NCBI GenBank assembly: GCA_028872685.1
Contig: JAPKEI010000020.1
Coordinates: forward strand, 1-15,616
DNA from: Verrucomicrobiota bacterium
Lineage (GTDB): Bacteria; Verrucomicrobiota; Verrucomicrobiia; Limisphaerales; UBA1100
Length of the DNA: 15,616 nucleotides
Direction: 5' to 3'
Shown here one piece after another: positions 6,379 through 13,139 of this stretch. The stretch's first letter is position 1. Every line of letters starts with the position of its first letter. Below the pieces are notes generated by a model that had not been told where the DNA came from, searched no databases, and saw nothing but the letters and a program-made list of their open reading frames with translations. A program made the position numbers and the translations under genes.

Positions 6379-7422
6379 ATGAATTTTGGGCGTTTCATTC
6401 AGTGCTTTGGGATGGTTGCGCTGTTGGCGGGGCCGATCGCGTGTACCACTGTGCCGGAGACAGGCCGCTCGCAGCTCAATCTGATTTCCCCCTCGATGGA
6501 ACGCGGGATGGGGCGCGATGCTTTTACTAATCTCAAAGCCAGCACGTCGCTGAGTAGTGATCAAAACGCCACCGCCGTTTTGCAACGCGTGGGCAGTCGC
6601 ATCGCCGCCGTGGCCGATCTGCCCAAGGCGCAATGGGAGTTTGTGCTGTTCGATAACAGCCAAGCCAACGCCTTCTGTTTGCCCGGCGGCAAGGTGGGCG
6701 TGTACGCTGGTATTTTGCAAATCACCCAAACCGAGGCCGGCCTCGCCACGGTATTAGCGCACGAGGTGGCGCACGCGGTGGCGCATCACGGTGCCGAACG
6801 GATCAGCCGCGTGCTCGTGGTGCAGGGCATCGGGTTGCTGGCGATTTCTCAATTCACCAAAATGGACGCCACTTCAAAAAACGCGTTGATTGTCGCTTAT
6901 GGCCTCGGCACCACGCTCGGCACCGAGCTGCCGCATAGTCGGCTACAGGAAAGCGAGGCCGACCGTATCGGGCTCATTTATATGGCGCGCGCGGGATACG
7001 ATCCGGCGGAGGCAGTTAAGTTTTGGGAACGCTTCGCCGAATACAACCGCGCCCAAGGCGGCAGCCGCACGCCGTGGTTTTTGCGGACTCATCCGCTCGA
7101 CGAACAACGCATTGAAGATCTCAAACGCCTGCTCCCCGAAGCCCAGCTCCAATACCGCCCGCGGGGAAAAGAAGATCCACCCACTACCAGGCCAACCGCA
7201 CCCACACTGCCAAAGCAAATTTCCAAGACCGTCACCCTCATCGTCCCCCAAACCGGCGCGCGCAAAGTCATTCCGTGGAAATCCGGCATCACCATTTACA
7301 CCGCCCGCCGCAAGGCAGGCATCCGTCCCGCCGGCCCGCCTCAACTCACCCGCGCCGGAAAACTTCGCCCCGCCAAACCCGCTACCACCCTCAAAGCGGG
7401 TGATGTGGTGCACTGGAAATAG
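6379..7422 (+). CDS. M48-family zinc metallopeptidase, probable lipoprotein (LoiP/Oma1-like)
   Basis: This 347-residue protein has a short hydrophobic signal ending in PIAC (candidate lipidated Cys at 22; Pro at -3 makes the lipobox imperfect). The M48 zinc peptidase domain carries HEVAH at 128-132 (H128 and H132 ligands, E129 catalytic). The third ligand, E191, is in ESEADRIG, followed by the usual GYDP and THPLDEQRI blocks. Relatives such as LoiP, BepA and YcaL act in periplasmic envelope quality control; that role is inferred here. Residues from about 262 are an added tail: a Pro/Thr linker (265-280), then about 65 residues resembling a small beta-rich module (VTLIVPQTG to TLKAGDVVHWK). 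The tail looks vaguely like SLBB or beta-grasp domains, but I cannot name it. The ATG at 6379 directly follows a good promoter. Confidence 0.88.
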   Translation: MNFGRFIQCFGMVALLAGPIACTTVPETGRSQLNLISPSMERGMGRDAFTNLKASTSLSSDQNATAVLQRVGSRIAAVADLPKAQWEFVLFDNSQANAFCLPGGKVGVYAGILQITQTEAGLATVLAHEVAHAVAHHGAERISRVLVVQGIGLLAISQFTKMDATSKNALIVAYGLGTTLGTELPHSRLQESEADRIGLIYMARAGYDPAEAVKFWERFAEYNRAQGGSRTPWFLRTHPLDEQRIEDLKRLLPEAQLQYRPRGKEDPPTTRPTAPTLPKQISKTVTLIVPQTGARKVIPWKSGITIYTARRKAGIRPAGPPQLTRAGKLRPAKPATTLKAGDVVHWK

Positions 7423-7430
7423 TGTGGGGC

Positions 7431-7459
7431 TTGTTTTCATAGTGTCTTTCGCCTAGATT
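7431..7459 (+). promoter_or_regulatory. candidate leaderless promoter of the NRAMP-like gene
   Basis: TTGTTT (7431-7436), 17 bases and TAGATT (7454-7459) are followed by 6 bases (TTTGGC) and the ATG at 7466. The -10 matches 4 of 6 consensus positions. There is no Shine-Dalgarno sequence. The geometry is the same as at hisS and the amidohydrolase gene. Confidence 0.5.
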
Positions 7460-7465
7460 TTTGGC

Positions 7466-8824
7466 ATGTCCACTACTGGCCCTCAGGATGCGCCGACTCA
7501 TTGGCGCGGGATTCTTCGGCATCTTGGGCCGGGGTTGATTATCACCGCTTGCATTGTTGGCTCGGGGGAGTTGATTGCCACGCCGATGGTGGGGGCGGAG
7601 TATGGGTTCAGCTTGCTGTGGTTTATCATCGGCGGGTGTATGATCAAGGTGCTGGTGCAGGTGGAGCTGGGGCGCTTCGCGATTTCCAAGGGAATGACGA
7701 CGCTGGAGGCGATGAACACGATTCCGGGGCCGCGGCTGGTGGTATCTTGGTTGGTGTGGTGTTGGCTGTTTATGTTTGTTGGGATTTTATTTCAGCTTGG
7801 CGGCATTGTGGGCGGAGTGGGGAAGGTGGTGGCGGAGTTGGGCTGGTTCGCGGGGTTTGGGGGAACGGGGATTTTCACGATTGACCGCCTGATCGCGCTG
7901 GTGGTGTCGGCGGTGACGGTGGCGATTTTGGCCTCGGGAAAGTACAAGCCGGTGGAGTTGTTTTCCATAATTATGGTGGTGCTGTTTGTGGTGGCGACGT
8001 TGTTCGCGTTGGGCAGTTTGCAATGGTCGCCGGAGATGGCGGCGCATTCGATTTCGTGGGGCGATATTCGCGAGGGATTTCAGTTTCGTTTGCCGGGTGA
8101 TTTTTCCACAGCGTTTGCGGCGTTCGGCATCATCGGCGTGGGGGCATCGGAGTTGATTTATTATCCATACTGGTGTTTGGAAAAAGGCTACGCGCGCAAC
8201 GTGGGAACGCCGAATCCGACGAATGTGTGGTACCGGCGCACGCAGGGGTGGCTGCGGGTGATGCGAATTGATGCGTGTGTTTCGATGGTGATTTACACAG
8301 GCGCGACGGTGGCGTTTTTTCTGCTGGGCGCGGCGTTGTTGCACGGTACTTCGGGGGTGAGCAATGAGACGATGATCGCGGACCTTTCCAAAATGTACGC
8401 GCCGCTGGGCGAGGCGGGATTGACAATTTTTTTAGTGGGCGCGTTCGTGGTGCTGTTTTCCACGATGGTGACGGCTTCGGCTTCGAACGCGCGATTGTTG
8501 GCGGATGGGTTGGTGCTGTTTCAACTGAAGAAACCGCGCAGCGAAAAGGAGCGTGCGAAGTTGCTGAGCCAATGTTGCATCGCGGTGCCGTTGGTGTGCG
8601 CGGGGGTGTATTTGTTTGTGGGCGCGCCGGTGTCGCTGGTTCTGGTGGGCGGCGTGGCGCAGGCGTTGATGCTGCCATTCCTCGCGGGCGCGGCGCTGTA
8701 TTTCCGGTACAAACAAACGGATAAACCGCTGCAACCGGGCAAAGTGTGGACGGCGTTGCTGTGGGTTTCGGCGATCGCGATGGCGGCGGTGGGGTTGTTT
8801 CAGTTTTATCAAAAATTGACTTAG
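7466..8824 (+). CDS. divergent NRAMP-superfamily transporter lacking the canonical metal-site motifs
   Basis: This 452-residue integral membrane protein has about 11 hydrophobic segments. It is recognisable as NRAMP-fold from the GPGLIITACIVGSGELIATP start of TM1 and from overall length and order. Classical NRAMPs bind Mn/Fe with D-P-G-N in TM1 and an M-P-H motif in TM6. Here TM1 reads G-S-G-E (E35) and TM6 reads VGASELIYYPYW (E229), so neither canonical site is present. The two segments match each other as V-G-x-x-E-L-I-x-x-P, which fits the pseudo-symmetry of TM1 and TM6 in this fold. It is often annotated as a divalent metal transporter, but the substrate should be treated as unknown. The gene's sense strand is strikingly G/T-rich (GTG, TTG, GCG, GGG codons), unlike both neighbours. 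A weak terminator follows. Confidence 0.85.
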   Translation: MSTTGPQDAPTHWRGILRHLGPGLIITACIVGSGELIATPMVGAEYGFSLLWFIIGGCMIKVLVQVELGRFAISKGMTTLEAMNTIPGPRLVVSWLVWCWLFMFVGILFQLGGIVGGVGKVVAELGWFAGFGGTGIFTIDRLIALVVSAVTVAILASGKYKPVELFSIIMVVLFVVATLFALGSLQWSPEMAAHSISWGDIREGFQFRLPGDFSTAFAAFGIIGVGASELIYYPYWCLEKGYARNVGTPNPTNVWYRRTQGWLRVMRIDACVSMVIYTGATVAFFLLGAALLHGTSGVSNETMIADLSKMYAPLGEAGLTIFLVGAFVVLFSTMVTASASNARLLADGLVLFQLKKPRSEKERAKLLSQCCIAVPLVCAGVYLFVGAPVSLVLVGGVAQALMLPFLAGAALYFRYKQTDKPLQPGKVWTALLWVSAIAMAAVGLFQFYQKLT

Positions 8825-8826
8825 CC

Positions 8827-8850
8827 GGCCCGTCGACGGGTTTTCCTTTG
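8827..8850 (+). terminator. weak intrinsic terminator after the NRAMP-like gene
   Basis: CCCG-TCGA-CGGG (with two possible G-U pairs added) is followed by TTTTCCTTT, 3 bases past the stop. The stem is short, so efficiency is uncertain. Confidence 0.4.
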
Positions 8851-8865
8851 CCAAACAACGGAAGA

Positions 8866-8894
8866 TTGAACACTCTCCCTGCCCGTAAAAAATT
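8866..8894 (+). promoter_or_regulatory. possible promoter of hemQ
   Basis: TTGAAC (8866-8871) is a good -35, but no convincing -10 lies at standard distance from ATG 8895. With 17-base spacing the -10 is AAAATT (8889-8894), and the geometry seen elsewhere would then point to an in-frame TTG at 8901 as the start. A shorter spacer would use TAAAAA at 8886. Confidence 0.25.
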
Positions 8895-9710
8895 ATGACT
8901 TTGCCGACTGTGAAAATGACCGAGGGCATCCACGTGATGCATTTGTTTTATCGTGTGGATCGTATGGCGTGGGATGAACTGTCCCCGCGTGAAAGCGAGG
9001 CCGCGCGCGAACGCCTCGAAGCCCTCTGCGCAGCCAACAACAATGCGTCCCATCCATCATTACGGTGCTTCGCCAATGTGAGCGGCAAGGCGGATCTTGC
9101 GTTTTGGCTGTTCCACGAGGATCTCGCGCAGCTCGCGCAAATGCATCGCGACCTCGAGGCATGTTTTCCAGCAGGCAGTATCGATTTGGTTTACAGCTAT
9201 TTCAGTGTCACGGAGTTGACCGAATATCAACCGACCGAAGACGACCTCAAAGCGCGCGCGCAGCGGGAGTTCAAGCTCGAAGAAGGCACGCCGGAGTTTG
9301 ATGCCAAAATGGAAGAGCTGATGGCGTGGAAAGTGGATTATGAAAAATTCAGACTCTATCCCGAATTGCCCGATTGGGAGGTGATGTGTTTTTATCCAAT
9401 GCTCAAAAAACGACAGGGAGAGGACAACTGGTATAGTCTCGATTTCGACACGCGCAAAAAGCTGATGCGCACCCACGCCATCACCGGCCGCAAATACGCC
9501 GGGCGCATCAGCCAGCTCATCACCGGCAGCACCGGCCTCGACGACTGGGAATGGGGCGTCACCCTGATGGCGAAGGAAGTCGCCTCGGTAAAAGACATCG
9601 TCCACGAAATGCGTAAAGATGAAGTCACCGCCCGCTACGGAGATTTCGGCCCCTTTTACATCAACCTCCGACTCGAACCACCGGTCTTGTGGGAGCATTT
9701 GGGGTTGTAA
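8895..9710 (+). CDS. hemQ: coproheme decarboxylase HemQ (chlorite dismutase family)
   Basis: HemQ removes two propionate carboxyls of coproheme III, using H2O2, to give haem b; it is the last step of the coproporphyrin-dependent pathway. The 271-residue protein has the family's C-terminal block FYPMLKKRQGEDNWYSLDF (166-184), where Y180 matches the radical-forming catalytic Tyr of Geobacillus/Listeria HemQ. KLMRTHAITGRKYAGR follows, where H194 matches the proximal haem ligand. The protein finishes with QLITGSTGLDDWEWGVTLMA and RYGDFGPFYI. The distal Arg/Gln of true chlorite dismutases was not located, and the tyrosine favours HemQ. A charged, probably helical stretch at about 110-155 looks longer than usual. 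The ATG at 8895 is the conventional start; ATG 8916 and TTG 8901 are in-frame alternatives. No other haem genes are in view. Confidence 0.92.
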   Translation: MTLPTVKMTEGIHVMHLFYRVDRMAWDELSPRESEAARERLEALCAANNNASHPSLRCFANVSGKADLAFWLFHEDLAQLAQMHRDLEACFPAGSIDLVYSYFSVTELTEYQPTEDDLKARAQREFKLEEGTPEFDAKMEELMAWKVDYEKFRLYPELPDWEVMCFYPMLKKRQGEDNWYSLDFDTRKKLMRTHAITGRKYAGRISQLITGSTGLDDWEWGVTLMAKEVASVKDIVHEMRKDEVTARYGDFGPFYINLRLEPPVLWEHLGL

Positions 9711-9712
9711 AA

Positions 9713-9791
9713 TTGAACCGCGAAGGCGCCAAAACGCCAAGGAATTTTTGGAATTTTTCCCACTTGGCGCCTTGGCGCCTTGGCGGTTTAA
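9713..9791. repeat. long imperfect inverted repeat built on GCGCCAAGG units
   Basis: The arms at about 9713-9742 and 9762-9791 pair over 30 bases with four mismatches and one G-U pair, around a T-rich loop holding two copies of GGAATTTTT. The right arm contains three CTTGGCG units in tandem and the left arm their complement. The repeat starts 3 bases past the hemQ stop and ends 22 bases before the hisS -35. It could fold as a very stable hairpin on either strand and may stabilise or end the hemQ message. Sequences of this CGCCAAGG style occur as dispersed intergenic repeats in several bacteria; membership in such a family is inferred from memory of the style. Confidence 0.75.
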
Positions 9792-9813
9792 ACAAACTCC
9801 GCCGCATCCGCGC

Positions 9814-9842
9814 TTGACCATCGCCTCTGCCGGTTGTTTTCT
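9814..9842 (+). promoter_or_regulatory. candidate leaderless promoter of hisS
   Basis: TTGACC (9814-9819), 17 bases and TTTTCT (9837-9842) are followed by 6 bases (CCCCGC) and the GTG at 9849. The -35 matches 5 of 6 consensus positions. The arrangement supports GTG 9849 over the upstream in-frame TTG 9834, which would lie inside the promoter spacer. Confidence 0.5.
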
Positions 9843-9848
9843 CCCCGC

Positions 9849-11114
9849 GTGGAACGACTGCCTGGATTTCGTGATTTTTATCCCGAGCCCTTGCCCGACG
9901 GCGAGGCTTGGAGTGCTAGCGTGCGCAAAGACATTTTTGAATCGTGGCACAATGTTGCCGAACGTTATGCCTTCCAACTTTACGATGGCCCGCCGCTGGA
10001 GCCGCTGAGTCTTTTCACCGCCAAGAGTGGTCAGGAAATCGTTGGCCAACTTTACAACTTTGAAGACAAAGGCGAACGTGCTGTTGCACTTCGTCCGGAG
10101 ATGACCCCCACCGTGGCCCGGATGGTGGCCGCCCGCGAACGGCACTACAAAAAACCTATCAAATGGTATTCTATCCCGCAACTCTTCCGCTACGAACGCC
10201 AGCAAAAAGGCCGACTGCGCGAGCACTTCCAGTTTAATGCCGACATCTTTGGCGAAGCCGATCCCGCCGCCGATGCGGAACTCATCGCAATGCTCATCGA
10301 TTTGTTGCGCGATTTCGACCTCACCGCCGAGGACTTTGTCATTCGTCTTAGCAGCCGCAACGCGTGGCAGGATTTTTTCAATCAAAACGGCGGCGACGAA
10401 TCGAAGGCATATGATTTTTATCAGGCCGTCGACAAACTCGAACGCACCGCGCCGGAAGAAAGCGAAAAGAAATTCCAAGCTCTCGGTTTCACGCTGGAAC
10501 AAGTCCACAACTTCATTGCCGCCGGTGAACCAACCGACGAACTCCAAGCCGTGCTCGACAACCTCGCTGCGCGCGGGATGAGCGATTTCGTGAAGATTGA
10601 TTACAACGTCATCCGCGGCCTCGCCTACTACACCGGCGTTGTCTACGAAGCCTTCGATCGCCACGGAAAATTCCGCGCCATTGCCGGCGGCGGTCGTTAT
10701 GACCAATTGGTGAGTCTTGTTTCCGGCGGCAAAAAAAACATCCCAGCCGCTGGCTTTGCGATGGGCGATGTGGTTTTGGTGGAGTTGTTAAAAGATCGAA
10801 AATTGCTGCCGGAAATTCACGGCAATATTGAAATTTATGCTCTACTTGAGGATGAATCCAAACGTCCTGCCACGCTGTCGATGATTCAGATGTTGCGAGA
10901 GGAAGGATGGAATGTAGAATATCCATTGGCTCCGATAAAGCCGGATAAACAATTCAGACGCGCTCTCGAACTCGGAGCTGAATTGACTGTGCGAATTGAC
11001 GATGATGAGTCTGCCGTGTTGAAAAATCTCAATACCAAAATTGAGAAAAAGATGCCCATTCACGAGTTGGCCGAACATTTGTTCAAAACCATTTGTGAAA
11101 ATGATTTGGAGTAG
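9849..11114 (+). CDS. hisS: histidyl-tRNA synthetase
   Basis: This class II synthetase charges tRNA-His with histidine. The 421 residues open with ERLPGFRDFYPE, the normal HisRS N-terminus. Motif 2 (FRYERQQKGRLREHFQFN, 113-130) holds the ATP-binding Arg. The histidine-specific motif is RGLAYYTG (256-263), followed by the GGGRYD loop (280-285) and GFAMGDVVL of motif 3. A C-terminal anticodon-binding domain runs from about residue 325. Many HisRS have RGLDYYTG; the D-to-A change is seen here at 259 and I believe it also occurs in other lineages. The start is GTG 9849, chosen on family length and promoter position; TTG 9834 is possible. xylB follows after 6 bases. The last third of the gene is more AT-rich with different codon choices from the first two thirds. 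Confidence 0.94.
   Translation: MERLPGFRDFYPEPLPDGEAWSASVRKDIFESWHNVAERYAFQLYDGPPLEPLSLFTAKSGQEIVGQLYNFEDKGERAVALRPEMTPTVARMVAARERHYKKPIKWYSIPQLFRYERQQKGRLREHFQFNADIFGEADPAADAELIAMLIDLLRDFDLTAEDFVIRLSSRNAWQDFFNQNGGDESKAYDFYQAVDKLERTAPEESEKKFQALGFTLEQVHNFIAAGEPTDELQAVLDNLAARGMSDFVKIDYNVIRGLAYYTGVVYEAFDRHGKFRAIAGGGRYDQLVSLVSGGKKNIPAAGFAMGDVVLVELLKDRKLLPEIHGNIEIYALLEDESKRPATLSMIQMLREEGWNVEYPLAPIKPDKQFRRALELGAELTVRIDDDESAVLKNLNTKIEKKMPIHELAEHLFKTICENDLE
11108..11111 (+). promoter_or_regulatory. Shine-Dalgarno of xylB inside the hisS end
   Basis: GGAG at 11108-11111 overlaps the last hisS codons and lies 9 bases before the xylB ATG. It fits an internal operon gene translated from a leadered message. 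Confidence 0.55.
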
Positions 11115-11120
11115 CCACTA

Positions 11121-12650
11121 ATGCGTGAACTGTACATCGGCATCGACAGCGGTACACAATCCACCAAGGCGTTGGTGGTTGATGCCAGGAATGGAAAAGT
11201 GCTCGGCAGTGCCCAACGCGCGTATGGGCTTATCGGTGGTTTGCCCGCGGGCGCGAAGGAGCAGCATCCCGAGACTTGGAAGCGCGCCATGGCGGCCACT
11301 ATCAAAGTCGCGCTCAAACAAGCTAAGGCCAGCGCGGCGGAAGTGAAGGGCATTGGCGTTAGTGGCCAACAACACGGGTTTGTGCCGCTCGATAAAAAGA
11401 ATGAGGTCATTCGGCCCGCCAAACTTTGGTGCGACACCACCACCACCGCCGAGTGCGAAGCCATCACTCGAAAACTCGGTGGCCTCAAAAAAATCATCAG
11501 CCACGTTGGCAACGCGATGTTGCCAGGGTTCACCGCGCCGAAGATTGCGTGGCTCAAAAAGCACGAACCGAAAAATTACAAGCGCCTCACTACGGTTTTA
11601 CTGCCGCACGACTACTTAAACTTTTGGCTCACCGGTAATGCCATCATGGAATACGGCGACGCCAGCGGCACGGCGTTGCTTGATGTCAAAAATCGTAAGT
11701 GGTCTGCCGCCGCAATCAAAGCCATCGACCCCGCGTTGGCGGACAAACTTCCGCCGCTGATTTCCAGCGACCAACCCGCCGGCCATCTTTCCACCGCCAC
11801 CGCCAAGGCTCTGGGGCTTTCCACCGACACATTGGTGAGCGCCGGTGGCGGCGATAACATGATGGGTGCCATCGGCACGGGCAACACGCGGCCGGGAATC
11901 GTGACCGCTAGCTTTGGCACCAGTGGAACCATTTACGCGTGCGCGGCCAAACCCGTCATTGATCCCGAAGGCGAGATTGCTGCTTTCTGCGATTCCACCA
12001 ATCGCTGGCTGCCGCTGCTTTGCACGATGAACGTCACCGTGGCAACTGAGATGGTGCGGAACCATCACGGCCTCTCGCACGCGCAATTCGAAAAAGCCGC
12101 CGCCAAAGTTCGCGCCGGCAGTGATGGCCTCATTCTGTTGCCGTACCTCGAAGGCGAGCGCACGCCGAATGTGCCCGATGGAACGGGCGTGTGGTTTGGC
12201 GCGAACACAAAAACGCAAAGCGCGGGCCACTTTGCGCGCGCCGCTATGGAGGGTGTGACGCTCGGGATGAATTACGGCTTGCGCCGTCTTGCCACTCTCG
12301 GCGTGAAAGCAAAACAAATCCGCGCCACCGGCGGCGGCTCGCAATCGAAACTCTGGAGGCAAATTATGGCGGACGTCTTCGATGCCGAAGTGGTGACCCT
12401 CGCCGTCAACGAAGGCGCGGCGTACGGCGCAGCTCTCCACGCGATGTGGTGTGTGGCTAAAAATCGTTGCGAAAAACTCTCGATAAATGATCTTTCCGAC
12501 CAATTTGTGAAGCTGAACTCGCGCCAAACCGCCCATCCAAATAAGAAAAATAATGCCGTTTATCGCGAATTACAGGTGATTCAAGGTCAGTTATCAACCG
12601 ACCTTCGCGGCGCATTTTCCCGTCACCGCAAGTTTATAGATTATGATTAG
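11121..12650 (+). CDS. xylB: xylulokinase (FGGY carbohydrate kinase)
   Basis: XylB phosphorylates D-xylulose with ATP to xylulose 5-phosphate, feeding the pentose phosphate pathway. The 509-residue protein has both FGGY halves. The N-terminal phosphate-binding loop is YIGIDSGTQSTKALVVD (5-21). VSGQQHGFVPLD (80-91) and LWCDTTTTAEC (102-112) are typical of xylulokinases. The catalytic Asp is D245 in SAGGGDNMMGAIGTG, followed by SFGTSGTIYA and, in the C-terminal half, the adenine-binding ATGGGSQSKLWRQIMADVF. No xylose isomerase or transporter is nearby, so use on xylose is assumed from the family. It lies 6 bases after hisS, which is an unusual pairing, and is probably co-transcribed. About 35 residues at the end extend past the conserved core. 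Confidence 0.92.
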   Translation: MRELYIGIDSGTQSTKALVVDARNGKVLGSAQRAYGLIGGLPAGAKEQHPETWKRAMAATIKVALKQAKASAAEVKGIGVSGQQHGFVPLDKKNEVIRPAKLWCDTTTTAECEAITRKLGGLKKIISHVGNAMLPGFTAPKIAWLKKHEPKNYKRLTTVLLPHDYLNFWLTGNAIMEYGDASGTALLDVKNRKWSAAAIKAIDPALADKLPPLISSDQPAGHLSTATAKALGLSTDTLVSAGGGDNMMGAIGTGNTRPGIVTASFGTSGTIYACAAKPVIDPEGEIAAFCDSTNRWLPLLCTMNVTVATEMVRNHHGLSHAQFEKAAAKVRAGSDGLILLPYLEGERTPNVPDGTGVWFGANTKTQSAGHFARAAMEGVTLGMNYGLRRLATLGVKAKQIRATGGGSQSKLWRQIMADVFDAEVVTLAVNEGAAYGAALHAMWCVAKNRCEKLSINDLSDQFVKLNSRQTAHPNKKNNAVYRELQVIQGQLSTDLRGAFSRHRKFIDYD

Positions 12651-12670
12651 CTTGCGAACAGGAGGTCTTC

Positions 12671-12701
12671 GGGTGTGAATAAGTTGATCAAGTTTTCACC
12701 C
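12671..12701 (+). other. potential stem-loop after xylB
   Basis: GGGTG (12671-12675) pairs with CACCC (12697-12701), with three further pairs past one mismatch. The loop contains the 8-base palindrome TTGATCAA. There is no T-run behind it, so it is not a typical intrinsic terminator. It overlaps the 15-codon frame at 12675. Confidence 0.3.
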
Positions 12702-12722
12702 TTGCCACTGGCGAAATCCTGA
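12675..12722 (+). CDS. possible 15-residue leader-type ORF upstream of hpf
   Basis: GTG at 12675 opens a short frame (MNKLIKFSPLPLAKS, stop TGA 12720-12722). AGGAGG at 12660-12665 lies 9 bases before this GTG, the best Shine-Dalgarno spacing in the window, and nothing else explains that ribosome site. The frame ends 22 bases before the hpf ATG. It could be a translated leader or regulator of hpf, or a chance site. No family is recognised and length alone gives no support. Confidence 0.25.
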   Translation: MNKLIKFSPLPLAKS

Positions 12723-12727
12723 AAATG

Positions 12728-12736
12728 TGGTATATT
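12728..12736 (+). promoter_or_regulatory. extended -10 promoter of hpf
   Basis: TGG-TATATT is an extended -10 (TGn plus 5 of 6 consensus bases) ending 8 bases before the hpf ATG at 12745. No good -35 sits at the matching distance. The expected transcription start falls on or within 2 bases of the ATG, again leaving no room for a ribosome binding site. Confidence 0.5.
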
Positions 12737-12744
12737 TAGCTTCT

Positions 12745-13098
12745 ATGAAGTTGGTCCTGTCTACCCACAAAGTTACCCTTACCGATGGTCTCAAGGATCA
12801 CGTTCGTTTATGCATCGAGAAGCTCGATCATCAGGAAACCCACGCCCTCGCGGCGTTTGTGAACCTGGAACGCGATCACATCGGCCATCCCGACAAGCGA
12901 TTCACCTGCACGATGAAGGTGGCTTTACCCGGCCAAAGTCTCATCGCGCGGGATGCGGAAGATGACCTTTACGCTGCCATCGATCTCGTCACCAAAAAAG
13001 TGCAGGCGCAATTGCGCAAACGGCACAGCAAGTTCAAGGCTCGCAATCACAAACAAGCGGCCCAGTTGAAGAGCGAACTCCAAGCGGTGGCGGCTTGA
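12745..13098 (+). CDS. hpf: short-form ribosome hibernation promoting factor (HPF/RaiA family)
   Basis: HPF binds the 30S decoding region in slow growth and promotes inactive ribosome dimers. The protein is 117 residues from ATG 12745. It begins MKLVLSTHKVTLTDGLKDHV, the beta-1/alpha-1 of the family, and contains the conserved LIARDAEDDLYAAIDLVTKKVQAQLRKR (73-100), then a basic tail. The C-terminal dimerisation domain of long HPF is absent, so this is the short form. An in-frame GTG at 12727 would overlap the promoter and is less likely. A strong extended -10 lies directly upstream. Confidence 0.9.
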   Translation: MKLVLSTHKVTLTDGLKDHVRLCIEKLDHQETHALAAFVNLERDHIGHPDKRFTCTMKVALPGQSLIARDAEDDLYAAIDLVTKKVQAQLRKRHSKFKARNHKQAAQLKSELQAVAA

Positions 13099-13104
13099 CA
13101 TAGG

Positions 13105-13133
13105 TTGACCGCGACGCGGGTTCCCCGTTAGCG
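13105..13133 (+). promoter_or_regulatory. candidate leaderless promoter of the amidohydrolase-bioFA unit
   Basis: TTGACC (13105-13110), 17 bases and TTAGCG (13128-13133) are followed by 6 bases (TGGCGC) and the GTG at 13140. The -35 is the same hexamer as at hisS. The -10 is weak and the call depends on the repeated geometry. Confidence 0.4.
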
Positions 13134-13139
13134 TGGCGC

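Noticed and set aside
5231..6382. 383-codon plus-strand frame opposite the larA-like gene
   Set aside because: Antisense shadow; the minus-strand product has every LarA key residue in place.
8130..9053. 307-codon minus-strand frame across the transporter and hemQ start
   Set aside because: Its translation is a Pro/Arg/Ser/Thr-rich string produced by the G-rich opposite strand; it has no domain.
9715..9791. CRISPR-like repeat from the tandem CTTGGCG units
   Set aside because: Units are contiguous, far too short and without spacers; the structure is an inverted repeat.
10603..10630. HisRS inactivated because RGLDYYTG reads RGLAYYTG
   Set aside because: The rest of the histidine site and motifs 2 and 3 are intact, and I believe the Ala variant occurs naturally in other lineages, so it is not evidence of loss of function.
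9060..10706. 548-codon open frame on the minus strand across hemQ and hisS
   Set aside because: It runs antisense through two well-identified genes and the repeat, shows no recognisable domain, and is explained by high GC and biased codon use on the coding strand.
10740..11114. Frameshift or fusion at the AT-richer end of hisS
   Set aside because: The frame continues without break and the segment fits the HisRS anticodon-binding domain; only base composition changes.
11616..12536. 306-codon minus-strand frame inside xylB
   Set aside because: Antisense shadow of xylB with no domain of its own.
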